A stretch of 64,000 bases of DNA from an uncultured bacterium (GCA_905215555.1 CAJMQU010000003.1:119552-183551), one strand, 5' to 3'; numbered from the stretch's first letter, positions 35,116-44,803 are shown. Notes: generated by a model from the sequence alone, not told the origin. Translations and numbers: made by a program.

Positions 35116-35145
35116 TTGGAATTCATCCTCTTTTCTGTATATTTG
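35116..35145 (+). promoter_or_regulatory. Promoter of the FabH gene
   Basis: TTGG at 35116-35119 and TATATTTG at 35138-35145, 65 bp before the ATG at 35210. Confidence 0.6.
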
Positions 35146-35209
35146 CGTCCGGATTTTATCAGTGATGCTATTAATCACTTAATTCATAATGCACTAAACT
35201 ATATCACTA

Positions 35210-36253
35210 ATGAAGCAGGTAAATGCGGTAATTACAGGAGTCGGAGGGTATGTACCCGATTATATCTTGACAAATGGTGAGATTTCTAAAATGGTCGATA
35301 CCACTGACGAATGGATTATGGGACGCATTGGCATAAAGGAAAGACGTATTCTGAACGAGGAGGGACGTGGAACTTCATATATGGCTCGTAAAGCGGTGAA
35401 GCAATTGATGCAGCGCACAAAATCTGCTCCGGAAAATATAGACCTGGTGATTGTAGCTACTACCACTCCTGACTACCGTTTACCTTCGACGGCCTCCATC
35501 TTGTGTGAAAAGTTGGGCTTAACGCACGCTTTCGCTTTTGATATGCAAGCTGTTTGCAGTGGCTTTTTGTATGCACTGGAGACGGGAGCGAACTTTATCC
35601 GTTCCGGAAACTATAAGAAGATTATCGTGGTGGGAGCCGATAAAATGTCATCAATAATAGATTATACCGACCGTGCCACATGTCCGATCTTTGGTGACGG
35701 GGCAGCCGCTTTCATGCTGGAACCTACCACCGAGGATTATGGGGTGATGGATGCCGTTTTAAGAACAGACGGCAAAGGATTGCCTTTCCTGCATATCAAA
35801 GCCGGCGGTTCTGTATGCACTCCTTCCTATTATACAATGGATAATCATATGCACTATATTTATCAGGAGGGGCGCACCGTATTCAAGTATGCCGTAGCCA
35901 ACATGTCATCGGCTTGCGAGTCTGTTATTGAGAGAAATCACCTGAGTAAAGACGAACTTTCCTGGGTGATTCCCCATCAGGCTAACCAGCGCATAATCAG
36001 TGCGGTGGCACAACGTCTGGAAGTGCCAACCGAAAAGGTGATGGTTAATATTGAGCGTTATGGCAACACAAGCGCAGCCACACTTCCACTTTGCATCTGG
36101 GATTTTGAAGATAAGCTGAAGAAAGGCGATAAGCTGATTTTCACGGCCTTCGGTGCGGGATTCGCTTGGGGAGCCGTTTACGTCAAGTGGGGATATGACC
36201 CAGATACTTCTTCATCCGCCGAAAGCGGGCCAAACCTCAAAAAGGCAAAATAA
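35210..36253 (+). CDS. fabH: 3-oxoacyl-ACP synthase III
   Basis: 347 aa thiolase-fold enzyme that condenses acetyl-CoA (or a branched acyl-CoA) with malonyl-ACP to start fatty-acid synthesis. The triad is visible: Cys116 in DMQAVCSGFLYAL, His in WVIPHQANQRIISAV, and Asn in NIERYGNTSAATLP. The C-terminus is extended by about 20 polar residues (DPDTSSSAESGPNLKKAK) beyond the usual end. Bacteroides genomes usually have more than one FabH; this one stands apart from plsX/rpmF and may be an extra copy. Confidence 0.9.
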   Translation: MKQVNAVITGVGGYVPDYILTNGEISKMVDTTDEWIMGRIGIKERRILNEEGRGTSYMARKAVKQLMQRTKSAPENIDLVIVATTTPDYRLPSTASILCEKLGLTHAFAFDMQAVCSGFLYALETGANFIRSGNYKKIIVVGADKMSSIIDYTDRATCPIFGDGAAAFMLEPTTEDYGVMDAVLRTDGKGLPFLHIKAGGSVCTPSYYTMDNHMHYIYQEGRTVFKYAVANMSSACESVIERNHLSKDELSWVIPHQANQRIISAVAQRLEVPTEKVMVNIERYGNTSAATLPLCIWDFEDKLKKGDKLIFTAFGAGFAWGAVYVKWGYDPDTSSSAESGPNLKKAK

Positions 36254-36421
36254 TTCCGGAGGCTATGCATATCCATGCAAGCCTGTTCAAACGTGAGCTT
36301 TCTCTTCTTATTTGTAAACAGTACGGAAACGCAAATAGTTTATTCTGTTGCTGCCCTGCCAAAGTTTCATTCTATTTTCTTTTTTGTGTTCTTCATTATA
36401 CCGGATTATTATTATATATAT

Positions 36422-36429
36422 TATCTTTG
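36422..36429 (+). promoter_or_regulatory. -7 box of the glutamine synthetase gene
   Basis: TATCTTTG, 67 bp upstream of the chosen ATG at 36497. This supports the internal start, since the longer open frame from 36275 would begin before the promoter. Confidence 0.6.
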
Positions 36430-36496
36430 TGGGGAATCATTACATGACAATATTTTGTTGACCATAACAATAAACTTAAAAAACAACCAAGGTATT

Positions 36497-37999
36497 ATGA
36501 ATCAAGAACTATCAATGAGCGCCAATCAACTGGTGATTGCTCTTCAAAAACCGGCTTCCGAATTTACGAAAGCAGACATTATCTCCTATATCAAAGAGAA
36601 TGAAATTCGCATGGTGAACTTCATGTATCCCGCAGCCGACGGACGACTGAAGACATTGAACTTTGTCATTAACGATGCCGCCTATCTCGATGCCATACTT
36701 ACTTGTGGCGAACGTGTAGATGGTTCCAGCTTGTTCCCGTTTATTGAGGCAGGTAGCAGCGATTTGTATGTCGTTCCGCGCTTCAGCACAGCTTTCATCG
36801 ATCCCTTTGCAGAGACACCTACACTCTCCATGCTTTGTTCTTACTTCAATAAAGATGGTGAATTGCTGGCCAGTTCTCCGGAATATACCCTGCGTAAGGC
36901 TTGTCAGGCATTTACCGATGTCACGGGAATGGAGTTTCAAGCTATGGGCGAACTGGAATATTATGTGATATCAGAGGATGATGGACTGTTTCCAGCTACC
37001 GACCAACGTGGCTATCATGAATCGGCTCCTTATGCCAAGTTCAATGACTTCCGTACGGACTGTATGTTGCACATTGCGCGGACAGGCGGGCAAATTAAGT
37101 ATGGTCATTCCGAAGTGGGCAACTTCACTCTCGATGGAAAAATCTATGAGCAGAATGAAATCGAATTCCTGCCGGTACGTGCCGACCATGCTGCCGACCA
37201 ACTGATGATAGCTAAATGGGTTATCCGTAACCTGGCTTATCAGTACGGATACGACATAACCTTTGCGCCCAAAATCACAACAGGAAAAGCTGGCTCCGGT
37301 CTGCATATACATATGCGTATCATGAAGGACGGGCAGAATCAGATGTTGAAAGACGGTGTACTTTCCGAGACAGCCCGCAAAGCCATAGCCGGAATGATGG
37401 AACTGGCACCCTCTATTACTGCTTTCGGTAATACCAATCCTACTTCTTATTTCCGCCTTGTTCCGCACCAAGAGGCGCCGACAAATATCTGTTGGGGCGA
37501 CCGCAACCGTTCCGTATTGGTACGTGTACCGTTGGGCTGGTCGGCAAAGACGGATATGTGTATGTTGGCTAATCCGCTGGAAGCCCCGAGTCACTATGAC
37601 ACTACGCAAAAACAGACAGTAGAAATGCGTTCTCCCGACGGTTCGGCAGATTTATATCAATTGATAGCCGGATTGGCGGTGGCTTGCCGTCATGGTTTTG
37701 AGATGGAAAATGCTTTGGATATTGCAGAAAAGACGTATGTAAATGTGAATATCCATAAGAAAGAGAATGAAGACAAGTTGAAGCAACTGGCGCAACTGCC
37801 CGATAGCTGTGCCGCTTCTGCTGATTGTCTGGAAAAACAACGTGCTTCTTTTGAACAGTACGGAGTGTTCAGCCCTGCAATGATTGACGGAATTATTAGT
37901 AAACTGCGCTCTTATAATGACAAGACATTGCGTAGTGATATACAGAACAATCCGGATGCAATGTTGGCATTGGTGAAGAAGTACTTCCATTGCGGATAA
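36497..37999 (+). CDS. glnA: Glutamine synthetase
   Basis: 500 aa from MNQELSMSANQLVIALQKPA, which follows the promoter and an A-rich leader. Family motifs: EFQAMGELEYYV, AGSGLHIHMRIMKDGQNQML (Gly/His active-site loop), FGNTNPTSYFRLVPHQEAPT, WGDRNRSVLVRVPLGW and VEMRSPDGSADLYQ. It is an ATP-dependent ammonia ligase of the cytoplasm. The length and start fit the GS-I-like type found in Bacteroidetes beside GS-III. The gene is monocistronic with a strong terminator. Confidence 0.92.
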   Translation: MNQELSMSANQLVIALQKPASEFTKADIISYIKENEIRMVNFMYPAADGRLKTLNFVINDAAYLDAILTCGERVDGSSLFPFIEAGSSDLYVVPRFSTAFIDPFAETPTLSMLCSYFNKDGELLASSPEYTLRKACQAFTDVTGMEFQAMGELEYYVISEDDGLFPATDQRGYHESAPYAKFNDFRTDCMLHIARTGGQIKYGHSEVGNFTLDGKIYEQNEIEFLPVRADHAADQLMIAKWVIRNLAYQYGYDITFAPKITTGKAGSGLHIHMRIMKDGQNQMLKDGVLSETARKAIAGMMELAPSITAFGNTNPTSYFRLVPHQEAPTNICWGDRNRSVLVRVPLGWSAKTDMCMLANPLEAPSHYDTTQKQTVEMRSPDGSADLYQLIAGLAVACRHGFEMENALDIAEKTYVNVNIHKKENEDKLKQLAQLPDSCAASADCLEKQRASFEQYGVFSPAMIDGIISKLRSYNDKTLRSDIQNNPDAMLALVKKYFHCG

Positions 38000-38019
38000 A
38001 TGATTGAGTTAAGATAAAC

Positions 38020-38056
38020 AGAGGCTGCACAACGTGTGAAGTGCAGCCTCTTATCT
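38020..38056. terminator. Terminator between glnA and the convergent gene
   Basis: AGAGGCTGCAC (38020-38030) pairs with GTGCAGCCTCT (38041-38051); AAGATAA/TTATCTT extend it outside. T-rich on the + side. Confidence 0.8.
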
Positions 38057-38075
38057 TGATTTTTGTGTTTCTGTC

Positions 38076-39689
38076 TTAATATACACTCGCCGATTGAATA
38101 ACTATCTTTTCTAATAACTCCTGCATCTTTCCAATTACCGGCTCTCCTGTAAGCCCATATTCTGCTGCCATCACTTTCATTTGCGGGAATGTGGCCCATA
38201 CGCTTCCGTTCTTATCTTCCCATACCGATATCTTTAACGGTAATTCAATGGAAATACTTGGATTGTCCTGCATCAGTTTGGTTCCTACTTTGGGTGAACC
38301 GAAAACAATCACCTGGTTCGGACGGAGTTCAAGACCTACCTCTTCGGCATTCTTTCCGTGGTCGAATTTGGCAAACACAGGGATACCCATTGTTTTCAAT
38401 GTCTGCTCGATGCGTGTCATGGTTTCGGCTACGCTGAACTGGCTTTCGTAAGTATAAAGCAGATTGTCATTAGCGCCTGTGCCCATTTTGTTGCTATCAA
38501 AGGCGGCAGCAATTTTGCGTCCCAGATTGGTCAGGTCGACACCTTCCTTATTGGCAAGAAGGGTGACGCATACCAACTCCGAAGCATCTGTGAAGCGACT
38601 CAGGAAAGCTGAATGTCCCGATACATTTCCCTTGATATCCATCAATCCTTTGTGATTGTAGAACTGCCATCCGGCCGTGGCAGGAACCACCTTTCCATTG
38701 GCAAGTTTGGTAGGTTTATAGATGATGTTCCGGTTTTCCGGTTTGGTAATCAACACACCTCCGGCAAGGCCGATATCCCAATGGCTGACGTTTTCGGCTG
38801 ATGCCCATATATCGGAGAAGCCTTTCATGGCTGTCGGGCTGACGGCAGGGGCGGCTACCAGTTTACCATCCTTTTCTATATATCCTATGGTCGTTTCCGA
38901 TGGGTTGATATAATCTTTATCTTTCTTGAAAGTCTGGTGCACATTGGCGGTAGTGGTTACGTCCTCTTGCTTTACTTTCGCAAGGTCTTCTCCGAAGTAA
39001 GTCTGTTGTAAGCCGAGATAATCTATCTGATACTTTTTAACGAAATCGTGGTAGGGCATCTTGCCTGCCTTTTCGATAATGGATGTCAGCAATAGGAAGT
39101 TCGTGGCGCTTTGTTTCACATCCGTATCCGGTTCAAAAGCCAGCGGAATAGCTTTTACGATTTCTATCAATTGTGCGGGCTGATAATCGGCGGATACGTC
39201 GAAACCCTTTTGTGAACGATAATCGGCAATGCCCGAACTATGTTGCATCAGTTGGAGTATGTGGATGTTCTTCCAGCTTTCCGGAATATCTTTTAAGTAT
39301 TTTCCGATAGGCTCGTTCAGGTCCAATTTCCCCTTTTCGTATAATTGCATGATTGCTACGGCTGCAAATCCCTGAGAGATCGGACCGATAGGCCAAAGGG
39401 TTTTAGCGGCTGCTAAATTTCCTTTTTCAAAATCCGTTACTCCGTAACCTACTACACGGGGGATGTAAGGAGCCTGCACGATGGCGAGCGTCATGCCCGG
39501 TATTCCCTGTTCTTCCATGAATTCATAAATCATCTGGTCGATAGCTTTTCCCTGATAAGCTACGTGTACATTTCCTCTGCCTTCTTGTGGCAACTGATTT
39601 TCATACTTCCTCATAATTGTTCCTCCGTCTTGTGCCAAAATCGTTCCCGATATCAGCAAACTTGCTAATGTTAATAATTTCTTTTTCAT
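38076..39689 (-). CDS. Serine-hydrolase (beta-lactamase class C)-like protein without active site, fused to DUF302
   Basis: 537 aa, signal peptide ending near TILAQ. Residues about 45-390 follow the class C beta-lactamase/PBP fold: MIYEFMEEQGIPGMTLAIVQ, TLWPIGPISQGFAAVAIMQL, HILQLMQHSSGIADY, TNFLLLTSIIEKAGKMPY. In active members the IGSxSK box supplies Ser and Lys; here the residues are Pro103 and Gln106, and the usual Y-x-N region reads KQSATNF. So the catalytic residues are lost. The last 130 residues (MTRIEQTLKTMGIPVFAKFD, VIVFGSPKVGTKLMQDNPSI) are a DUF302 domain. It is an exported binding protein or pseudoenzyme by inference. Confidence 0.82.
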   Translation of the reverse strand: MKKKLLTLASLLISGTILAQDGGTIMRKYENQLPQEGRGNVHVAYQGKAIDQMIYEFMEEQGIPGMTLAIVQAPYIPRVVGYGVTDFEKGNLAAAKTLWPIGPISQGFAAVAIMQLYEKGKLDLNEPIGKYLKDIPESWKNIHILQLMQHSSGIADYRSQKGFDVSADYQPAQLIEIVKAIPLAFEPDTDVKQSATNFLLLTSIIEKAGKMPYHDFVKKYQIDYLGLQQTYFGEDLAKVKQEDVTTTANVHQTFKKDKDYINPSETTIGYIEKDGKLVAAPAVSPTAMKGFSDIWASAENVSHWDIGLAGGVLITKPENRNIIYKPTKLANGKVVPATAGWQFYNHKGLMDIKGNVSGHSAFLSRFTDASELVCVTLLANKEGVDLTNLGRKIAAAFDSNKMGTGANDNLLYTYESQFSVAETMTRIEQTLKTMGIPVFAKFDHGKNAEEVGLELRPNQVIVFGSPKVGTKLMQDNPSISIELPLKISVWEDKNGSVWATFPQMKVMAAEYGLTGEPVIGKMQELLEKIVIQSASVY

Positions 39690-39729
39690 ACTATTTTTAT
39701 CAGAGTTTTATTTTTGATTTCCGATGTTG

Positions 39730-39737
39730 CAAAGGTA
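39730..39737 (-). promoter_or_regulatory. -7 box of the serine-hydrolase-like gene
   Basis: TACCTTTG on the - strand (CAAAGGTA as written), about 40 bp before the ATG at 39689. Confidence 0.6.
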
Positions 39738-39947
39738 GGCGGTTTGGGTCTGCGGGAAAATGACGATACAACATATAAACTATGCAATTGTTCCCGATTG
39801 AACTAAAAAGGGCTTTTGCTATACTAATTATTTATAGAACTTATATATAGTAATAGGTACTATAGCTGTTATAGGAATTTATTTATGACGGTTCGGAAAT
39901 GAACTATAAGCATCGCAGTGCGCGACTTACTGTCATAACTTCGTCAT

Positions 39948-40066
39948 CTTACTACCTTTGTTTTTTATGATGCCTACCAAGACTGTACGAGTTGTACAAC
40001 TCAGGCTGCTCCAGTTGTACAACTCGTACAATCTTAGTAAGGAACTAAAAAAAGAAGAGTAGTAAG
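39948..40066. repeat. Large inverted repeat with two copies of a GTTGTACAAC palindrome
   Basis: Outer arms CTTACTAC (39948) and GTAGTAAG (40059-40066); inner perfect 18-bp arms TGTACGAGTTGTACAACT (39984-40001) and its complement (40013-40030). Each inner arm holds the palindrome AGTTGTACAACT. It lies between two - strand genes and could be a terminator of the decayed lipoprotein gene or a dimer-binding site. Confidence 0.6.
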
Positions 40067-40089
40067 GAGGTAGAAACGTAGTAGTACAC

Positions 40090-40438
40090 CTGATAAATAC
40101 ATTTTTATAATGGATTCCGATTAAGTCCATAGCCAATCCATACGTGCTCATTGCTTCACCTAAATTGGAAGTCTGACTATACCGGCAAATTGCAGGATAA
40201 TTCTGTGGGGTGACATCTTCTTCTTTATATTTGAAGCTACGTTCTGCTTCGTTGAACAGAACATTTTCCGGCTCGTCATCCTGCAATATGTAGCTGGATA
40301 CTTCCGGTTTGTAGTCTTCTTTGCCGGTTAAATGAATTTTTCCTAATAGGTTTTCTTCTTTTTCGTCAACTACCGGATCTTTCTGACATCCGGTGATAAG
40401 TAAGAAATAAGTAATAGTAGATAACTGTTTCTTTTCAT
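40090..40438 (-). pseudogene. Decayed small lipoprotein gene
   Basis: The ATG at 40438 opens MKRNSYLLLLISY, a signal peptide, but the lipobox LLITGCQKDPVVDEKEENLL lies in a neighbouring frame, so one frameshift separates them. The conserved part continues KEDYKPEVSSYILQDDEPEN and ends without a clear C-terminus near 40090. A promoter box lies in front, at 40471-40478. Confidence 0.5.
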
Positions 40439-40470
40439 CTATATTGTGTTGTTTTTTAGTAAAATGCGCG

Positions 40471-40478
40471 CAAAGATA
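40471..40478 (-). promoter_or_regulatory. -7 box before the decayed lipoprotein gene
   Basis: TATCTTTG on the - strand (CAAAGATA as written), 33 bp before the ATG at 40438. Confidence 0.5.
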
Positions 40479-40482
40479 GAAA

Positions 40483-40526
40483 AAAGGCAAAGAAAAGCGG
40501 ATATTTATCCGTCTTTCTCTGCCTTT
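40483..40526 (-). terminator. Terminator of the YtxH-like gene
   Basis: AAAGGCA...CGGAT (40483-40502) pairs with ATCCG...GCCTTT (40507-40526), with a few mismatches, 20 bp past the stop. Confidence 0.6.
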
Positions 40527-40545
40527 GTGGTCAGAATTGGTTAGT

Positions 40546-40842
40546 TTACTTCTTTGCTTCGTCGGCCAGCGAGTGTACTTTGCCTTTGAGATCATTTGCT
40601 TTTCCGGCAATGGCAGAAGTTTCGTCTGCTACTTTGTCTGCTACTCTTTCTCCGGCATGTAATGCCTTTTCTTTAGCAGTTTCTAGCAAGTCTTCGGTAT
40701 GTCCTTCAATTCTGCGCAGGGCATCGCATACTTCTGCTTTCATTTTTTTAGCTCTTGAACTGCGGGCAAAACCGTATGCCAGCGCTCCTAAGATTGAACC
40801 TACTCCCAATCCAATCAGAAAATGAGAATCTTTACAAGTCAT
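40546..40842 (-). CDS. YtxH-type small membrane-anchored stress protein
   Basis: 98 aa. One N-terminal glycine-rich membrane helix (FLIGLGVGSILGALAYGF) followed by a basic SSRAKKMK and a long amphipathic helix (LLETAKEKALHAGERVADKV). This is the YtxH layout seen in general stress proteins. No operon partner. Role in envelope stress is inferred from the family. Confidence 0.7.
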   Translation of the reverse strand: MTCKDSHFLIGLGVGSILGALAYGFARSSRAKKMKAEVCDALRRIEGHTEDLLETAKEKALHAGERVADKVADETSAIAGKANDLKGKVHSLADEAKK

Positions 40843-40982
40843 AATTTAAAAGGTTTAATGGTTAAAAACTAAATTACTTTCTATTTTGCTTTGAGAACAC
40901 GCAGTATGGGCATTGGTTCAACAGAGACGAAAAGAATTACTACTATTTCACAAATTATAAATGAAAACTTTTATCAATCACC

Positions 40983-42059
40983 TTATTCTCTCGGTGAAAA
41001 GTTGATCATGTAGGATAAACGTACAGATAGCGTAGAATGCCAACCATATTTGTTCCTTGCCAGATGGAAAGCGGGTTGTATGAAAAAAGCAGTACCGAAG
41101 TGTTTGCGGTAAGTCATTTCTGTCGAAACTTCTGTCCCGTAGGTGTAACCGGCATATTGGACCGACACTCCTAAGTGGTATGCTTTCTCTGGATTGTCAT
41201 ATTGTTTGTAGGTAGAACCTATTTCCATATACCTTGTACATCCGTCTGTGATGTGATAGCTTTGTGAATATTGTGCCAATAGATTTATTTCCCGTTTTTT
41301 TATTCTCCACAGTGTTTGCTCAAGGTAGGCCCACCATGCGAAACTTACTTTTTTTTCTTCTTTCTCCAATACTTTCTGTTTTGCATCTTCATAACATAAA
41401 TGCATCCTGTTGTGTAAAGCAAAACCCATAAAATATCTGCCATAATCTGTGCCATAATTACTTTCTGTAATACTGAAAATTCCGTTATCCCGTAGGTTAA
41501 TGATGAATGGATTGTTATGTCTGTTCCATCCGTTGTACGCTTTTCCGCCATATATGCTACTTTGAATGAGCCAATGGTTGAGATGAATTTTATAATCAAT
41601 GCAGATGCCGGATAAAGGATAATTGGCGATCGGATAGTTGGCGGATATTGTAGGAAAAATTCCACAAGAACTGTTGCTGAACAGTGACATGCCCGAAGCA
41701 ATGAAGTAATCTTCATTCAGATTGCGTATCCCCCAAAATAGTTGGGTATTTCCAATCCGTTGCGTATATCCCAATACGGCTATGCCGGCATACAGATTAT
41801 CTTCTTCGATGTTTGAAAACACTTGCCAATCGCCGGTAATGCGTTCAGTTCTTGTTTTGTATAGGTGAATGGTTGCTGCATTTACTTCTCCACCTTTCAG
41901 CGCAGGAATATTGGCATCAAGTCGAAGCAGGTTACATACATTCATTTTCTTTTGGAAATTGAGTTGCCATTCTGCGGTGTATATCATGTTGATTTCTTGT
42001 GCGGGCATGCAGGGGAGATTCCCTGCGAGCACCGCATATAACATTACTATTCTTTTCAT
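40983..42059 (-). CDS. Outer-membrane barrel protein, possibly OprB-like carbohydrate porin
   Basis: 358 aa with signal peptide ending near CMPAQE. The body alternates short aromatic beta strands (TAEWQLNFQKKMNVCNLLRL, TERITGDWQVFSNIEEDNLY, LGYTQRIGNTQLFWGIRNLN) and ends in a strand SVRLSYMINFSPRE as outer-membrane barrels do. It resembles carbohydrate-porin-type proteins of Bacteroides. It lies 12 bp after mgtA on the same strand, so it may be co-transcribed with the magnesium pump; a role in divalent-cation entry through the outer membrane is possible. Confidence 0.5.
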   Translation of the reverse strand: MKRIVMLYAVLAGNLPCMPAQEINMIYTAEWQLNFQKKMNVCNLLRLDANIPALKGGEVNAATIHLYKTRTERITGDWQVFSNIEEDNLYAGIAVLGYTQRIGNTQLFWGIRNLNEDYFIASGMSLFSNSSCGIFPTISANYPIANYPLSGICIDYKIHLNHWLIQSSIYGGKAYNGWNRHNNPFIINLRDNGIFSITESNYGTDYGRYFMGFALHNRMHLCYEDAKQKVLEKEEKKVSFAWWAYLEQTLWRIKKREINLLAQYSQSYHITDGCTRYMEIGSTYKQYDNPEKAYHLGVSVQYAGYTYGTEVSTEMTYRKHFGTAFFIQPAFHLARNKYGWHSTLSVRLSYMINFSPRE

Positions 42060-42071
42060 GATTCTTTCTGT

Positions 42072-44723
42072 TTATAGCCAGCGTGTAAATCTCTTAATGT
42101 ACCAATTCTTCATGAGCTGCGTCAGAATGCAGTAGGAGAGCAGTATCCCTATTAACCACGGGAAATAACTTAGCGGTAATGCCTGCAAACCGATGGATGC
42201 CCCGAAAGAGGTAAACGGTATGATAATGCCTATTACCATGATTAAAGACGTCATTCCTATAACAGGCCATGTGGCGCGGCTTTGGATGAACGGAATCTTC
42301 CGCGTACGTATCATGTGTACAATCAAAGTCTGCGAAAGCAATCCTTCGATGAACCATCCCGACTGGAACAACGATTGATGTTCAGGACTGTTACAGCCGA
42401 ATACATGCCACATCACCAGATAAGTGGCGATATCGAATATCGAACTGATCGGTCCGATATAAATCATGAAACGACTCAGGTCCGATGCATCCCATTTTCT
42501 CGGTTTCCTCAGGAATTCCGGGTCCATACGGTCGAAGGGGATAGTGGTCTGGGAAATATCGTACAACAGGTTTTGGATGAGCAGATGAATAGGCATCATT
42601 GGCAGGAAAGGCAGGAATGCACTGGCAAACATGACACTGAACATATTCCCGAAATTTGAACTTGCCGTCATCTTGATGTACTTGATGATATTTCCGAATG
42701 TTTTTCTTCCTTCTATCACGCCGTCTTCCAGTACCATCAGGTCTTTTTCCAGCAGAATGATGTCGGCACTTTCCTTGGCAATATCCACGGCCGAGTCTAC
42801 AGAAATACCTATGTCCGACTGGCGCAGTGCGGCCGCATCATTGATGCCATCACCCAAGAAACCCACCGTGTTGTCCTGTTCTTGTAAAATGGAGATTATT
42901 TGCGTTTTCTGCAAGGGTGTCAGTTTGGAAAATACGGTGGTCGTCTTTACCTGCTCTTTCAGAGCGTTTTCGTCCATTATCTCTATTTCAGGACCGGTCA
43001 ACGAATGTCCGGTATCGATGCCCACCTGCAAGGCGATTGCTTTTACTACAATGTCATTGTCACCCGACAGCACCTTGACTTCCACGCCGTGCTCGTGCAG
43101 TTGCTTGATAGCTTCTGCAGCGGAAGGCTTTGGGGGATCGAGAAAAGCCAGATAACCGATCAATACCATTTCTTTTTCATCACTTACAGAGAAATTGCCA
43201 TTTTTCTCGACATAGCTTTTTTGCGAGACGGCTAACACTCTCATACCTTTACGGTTCATCTCATCGCTGATTTGTTTGGCTTTTGCTTTTAGTTCATCTG
43301 TTAGCTGATATACTTTCCCGTTAAATTCTGTGTGCGAGCAGATGGCAAGTATTTCCTCTACCGCACCTTTAGTGATGATCTGTCGTTTTTCCTGTCTGTC
43401 TTTTATTACTACGGACATTCTTCTGCGTATGAAGTCGAAAGGGATTTCATCGACTTTGGTATAGTCATCTTTCAGATGTTCTAAATTCAGTTCTTTCACA
43501 TGAGATAGGATTGCTTTATCCATCAGGTTTTTCAGCCCTGTCTGGAAATAACTGTTGAAGTAGGCATGACGCAGAATACGCTTGCTCTCGTCAGCGCTTC
43601 CGTCGGCATTGATATATTTCTCCAATACAATCTTATCACAGGTGAGTGTACCTGTCTTGTCCGTACAGAGTATATTCATGGCACCGAAGTTTTGAATTGC
43701 ATTCAGATTCTTGACAATTGTTTTTTTTCGGGACATGGATAAAGCTCCTTTGGACAGGTTGGCAGTGACGATCATCGGAAGCATTTCGGGAGTCAATCCC
43801 ACAGCTACCGAGATGGCAAAAATGAAAGCCTCGAACCAATCACCTTTTGTGAATCCGTTGATAAAAAAAACGAATGGAACCATAACCAGCATAAACCGGA
43901 TAAGCAGGAGGCTGACTTTACTGATACCTTTGTCGAAGGCGGTTATTGCCCGGTGTCCATTCAGGTTTCTGGCAATGGTTCCGAGGTAAGTCCTGTTTCC
44001 GGTTGCAAAAACAATGCCTTTGGCAGCTCCACTGATGACGGTGGAACCCATGTAGCAGATGTTATCCAATTCCACGATGCTGCCTTTCCTGTATTGCTTC
44101 TCTTTGATCTCCGGGAACTTTTCTATCGGTTCCGATTCTCCGGTCAGGGAAGCCTGACTGATAAATAAATCTTTTGATTCGATAATCCGTAAGTCTGCGG
44201 GAATCATATCTCCTGCAGCCAGGTAGATAATGTCTCCCGGCACAAGCTCCGTGATGTCCAGTTCTTCTTCACAGCCACCGGCACGTTTCACAAGACAAGT
44301 GTTTTTTACCATCTTCATTAGTGATTCTGTAGCTTCATTGGCTTTCCATTCCTGCCAGAAGCGTAGGATAACACTGCATATCACCATGACGGCGATGATG
44401 ATGACTCCTGTCCATTCTTGCTCTCCCGGTGCGGCCATGAGCACATCAATAACGAGAGATATAACAGCTAACCCGGTAAGTACACCTATAAACGGATTGA
44501 TAAAAGTCTTGATAAAGACGACAAAGGGATTCTTCTTTTGTTCATGGGTCACTTCGTTTTTTCCGTACGTGTTTTGCCTGTTTTCTACTTCAGCTTTGGT
44601 CAAGCCGAGCCTGGTTGTTTGCAGGTAGGAGTAAACAGACTTGGTAGCTTGTGTGGCTGCCAGGAAAACCTTCTCTGAATTAAATGCATACTGCGGCTGG
44701 CGTAACTTTTTCTTCCACATCAT
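42072..44723 (-). CDS. mgtA: Magnesium-translocating P-type ATPase
   Basis: 883 aa, P3B-type pump that imports Mg2+. Motifs: actuator TGES near 194-197, phosphorylation site DKTGTLT with Asp355, TPEMLPMIV in M4 (typical of MgtA), hinge GDGINDAAALR and the C-terminal membrane segments (MMPIHLLIQNLLYDISQTTI). It ends 12 bp before the barrel protein. The promoter and four 11-bp-spaced TTAGA repeats lie upstream, next to the two-component genes. Confidence 0.95.
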   Translation of the reverse strand: MMWKKKLRQPQYAFNSEKVFLAATQATKSVYSYLQTTRLGLTKAEVENRQNTYGKNEVTHEQKKNPFVVFIKTFINPFIGVLTGLAVISLVIDVLMAAPGEQEWTGVIIIAVMVICSVILRFWQEWKANEATESLMKMVKNTCLVKRAGGCEEELDITELVPGDIIYLAAGDMIPADLRIIESKDLFISQASLTGESEPIEKFPEIKEKQYRKGSIVELDNICYMGSTVISGAAKGIVFATGNRTYLGTIARNLNGHRAITAFDKGISKVSLLLIRFMLVMVPFVFFINGFTKGDWFEAFIFAISVAVGLTPEMLPMIVTANLSKGALSMSRKKTIVKNLNAIQNFGAMNILCTDKTGTLTCDKIVLEKYINADGSADESKRILRHAYFNSYFQTGLKNLMDKAILSHVKELNLEHLKDDYTKVDEIPFDFIRRRMSVVIKDRQEKRQIITKGAVEEILAICSHTEFNGKVYQLTDELKAKAKQISDEMNRKGMRVLAVSQKSYVEKNGNFSVSDEKEMVLIGYLAFLDPPKPSAAEAIKQLHEHGVEVKVLSGDNDIVVKAIALQVGIDTGHSLTGPEIEIMDENALKEQVKTTTVFSKLTPLQKTQIISILQEQDNTVGFLGDGINDAAALRQSDIGISVDSAVDIAKESADIILLEKDLMVLEDGVIEGRKTFGNIIKYIKMTASSNFGNMFSVMFASAFLPFLPMMPIHLLIQNLLYDISQTTIPFDRMDPEFLRKPRKWDASDLSRFMIYIGPISSIFDIATYLVMWHVFGCNSPEHQSLFQSGWFIEGLLSQTLIVHMIRTRKIPFIQSRATWPVIGMTSLIMVIGIIIPFTSFGASIGLQALPLSYFPWLIGILLSYCILTQLMKNWYIKRFTRWL

Positions 44724-44772
44724 AATCTCTAATTTTTTTTAAGTTACTAATTGCGTTTATTCTTTCACGGCG

Positions 44773-44780
44773 CAAAAGTA
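44773..44780 (-). promoter_or_regulatory. -7 box of mgtA
   Basis: TACTTTTG on the - strand (CAAAAGTA as written), about 50 bp before the mgtA ATG. No TTTG is found at -33, which suits a promoter that needs an activator. Confidence 0.65.
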
Positions 44781-44803
44781 AGTAAGGCTTTTCAGAGAAG
44801 CCG

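Noticed and set aside
36275..36496. Longer N-terminus for glutamine synthetase
   Set aside because: The promoter box at 36422-36429 lies inside it and the extra residues are not part of the family.
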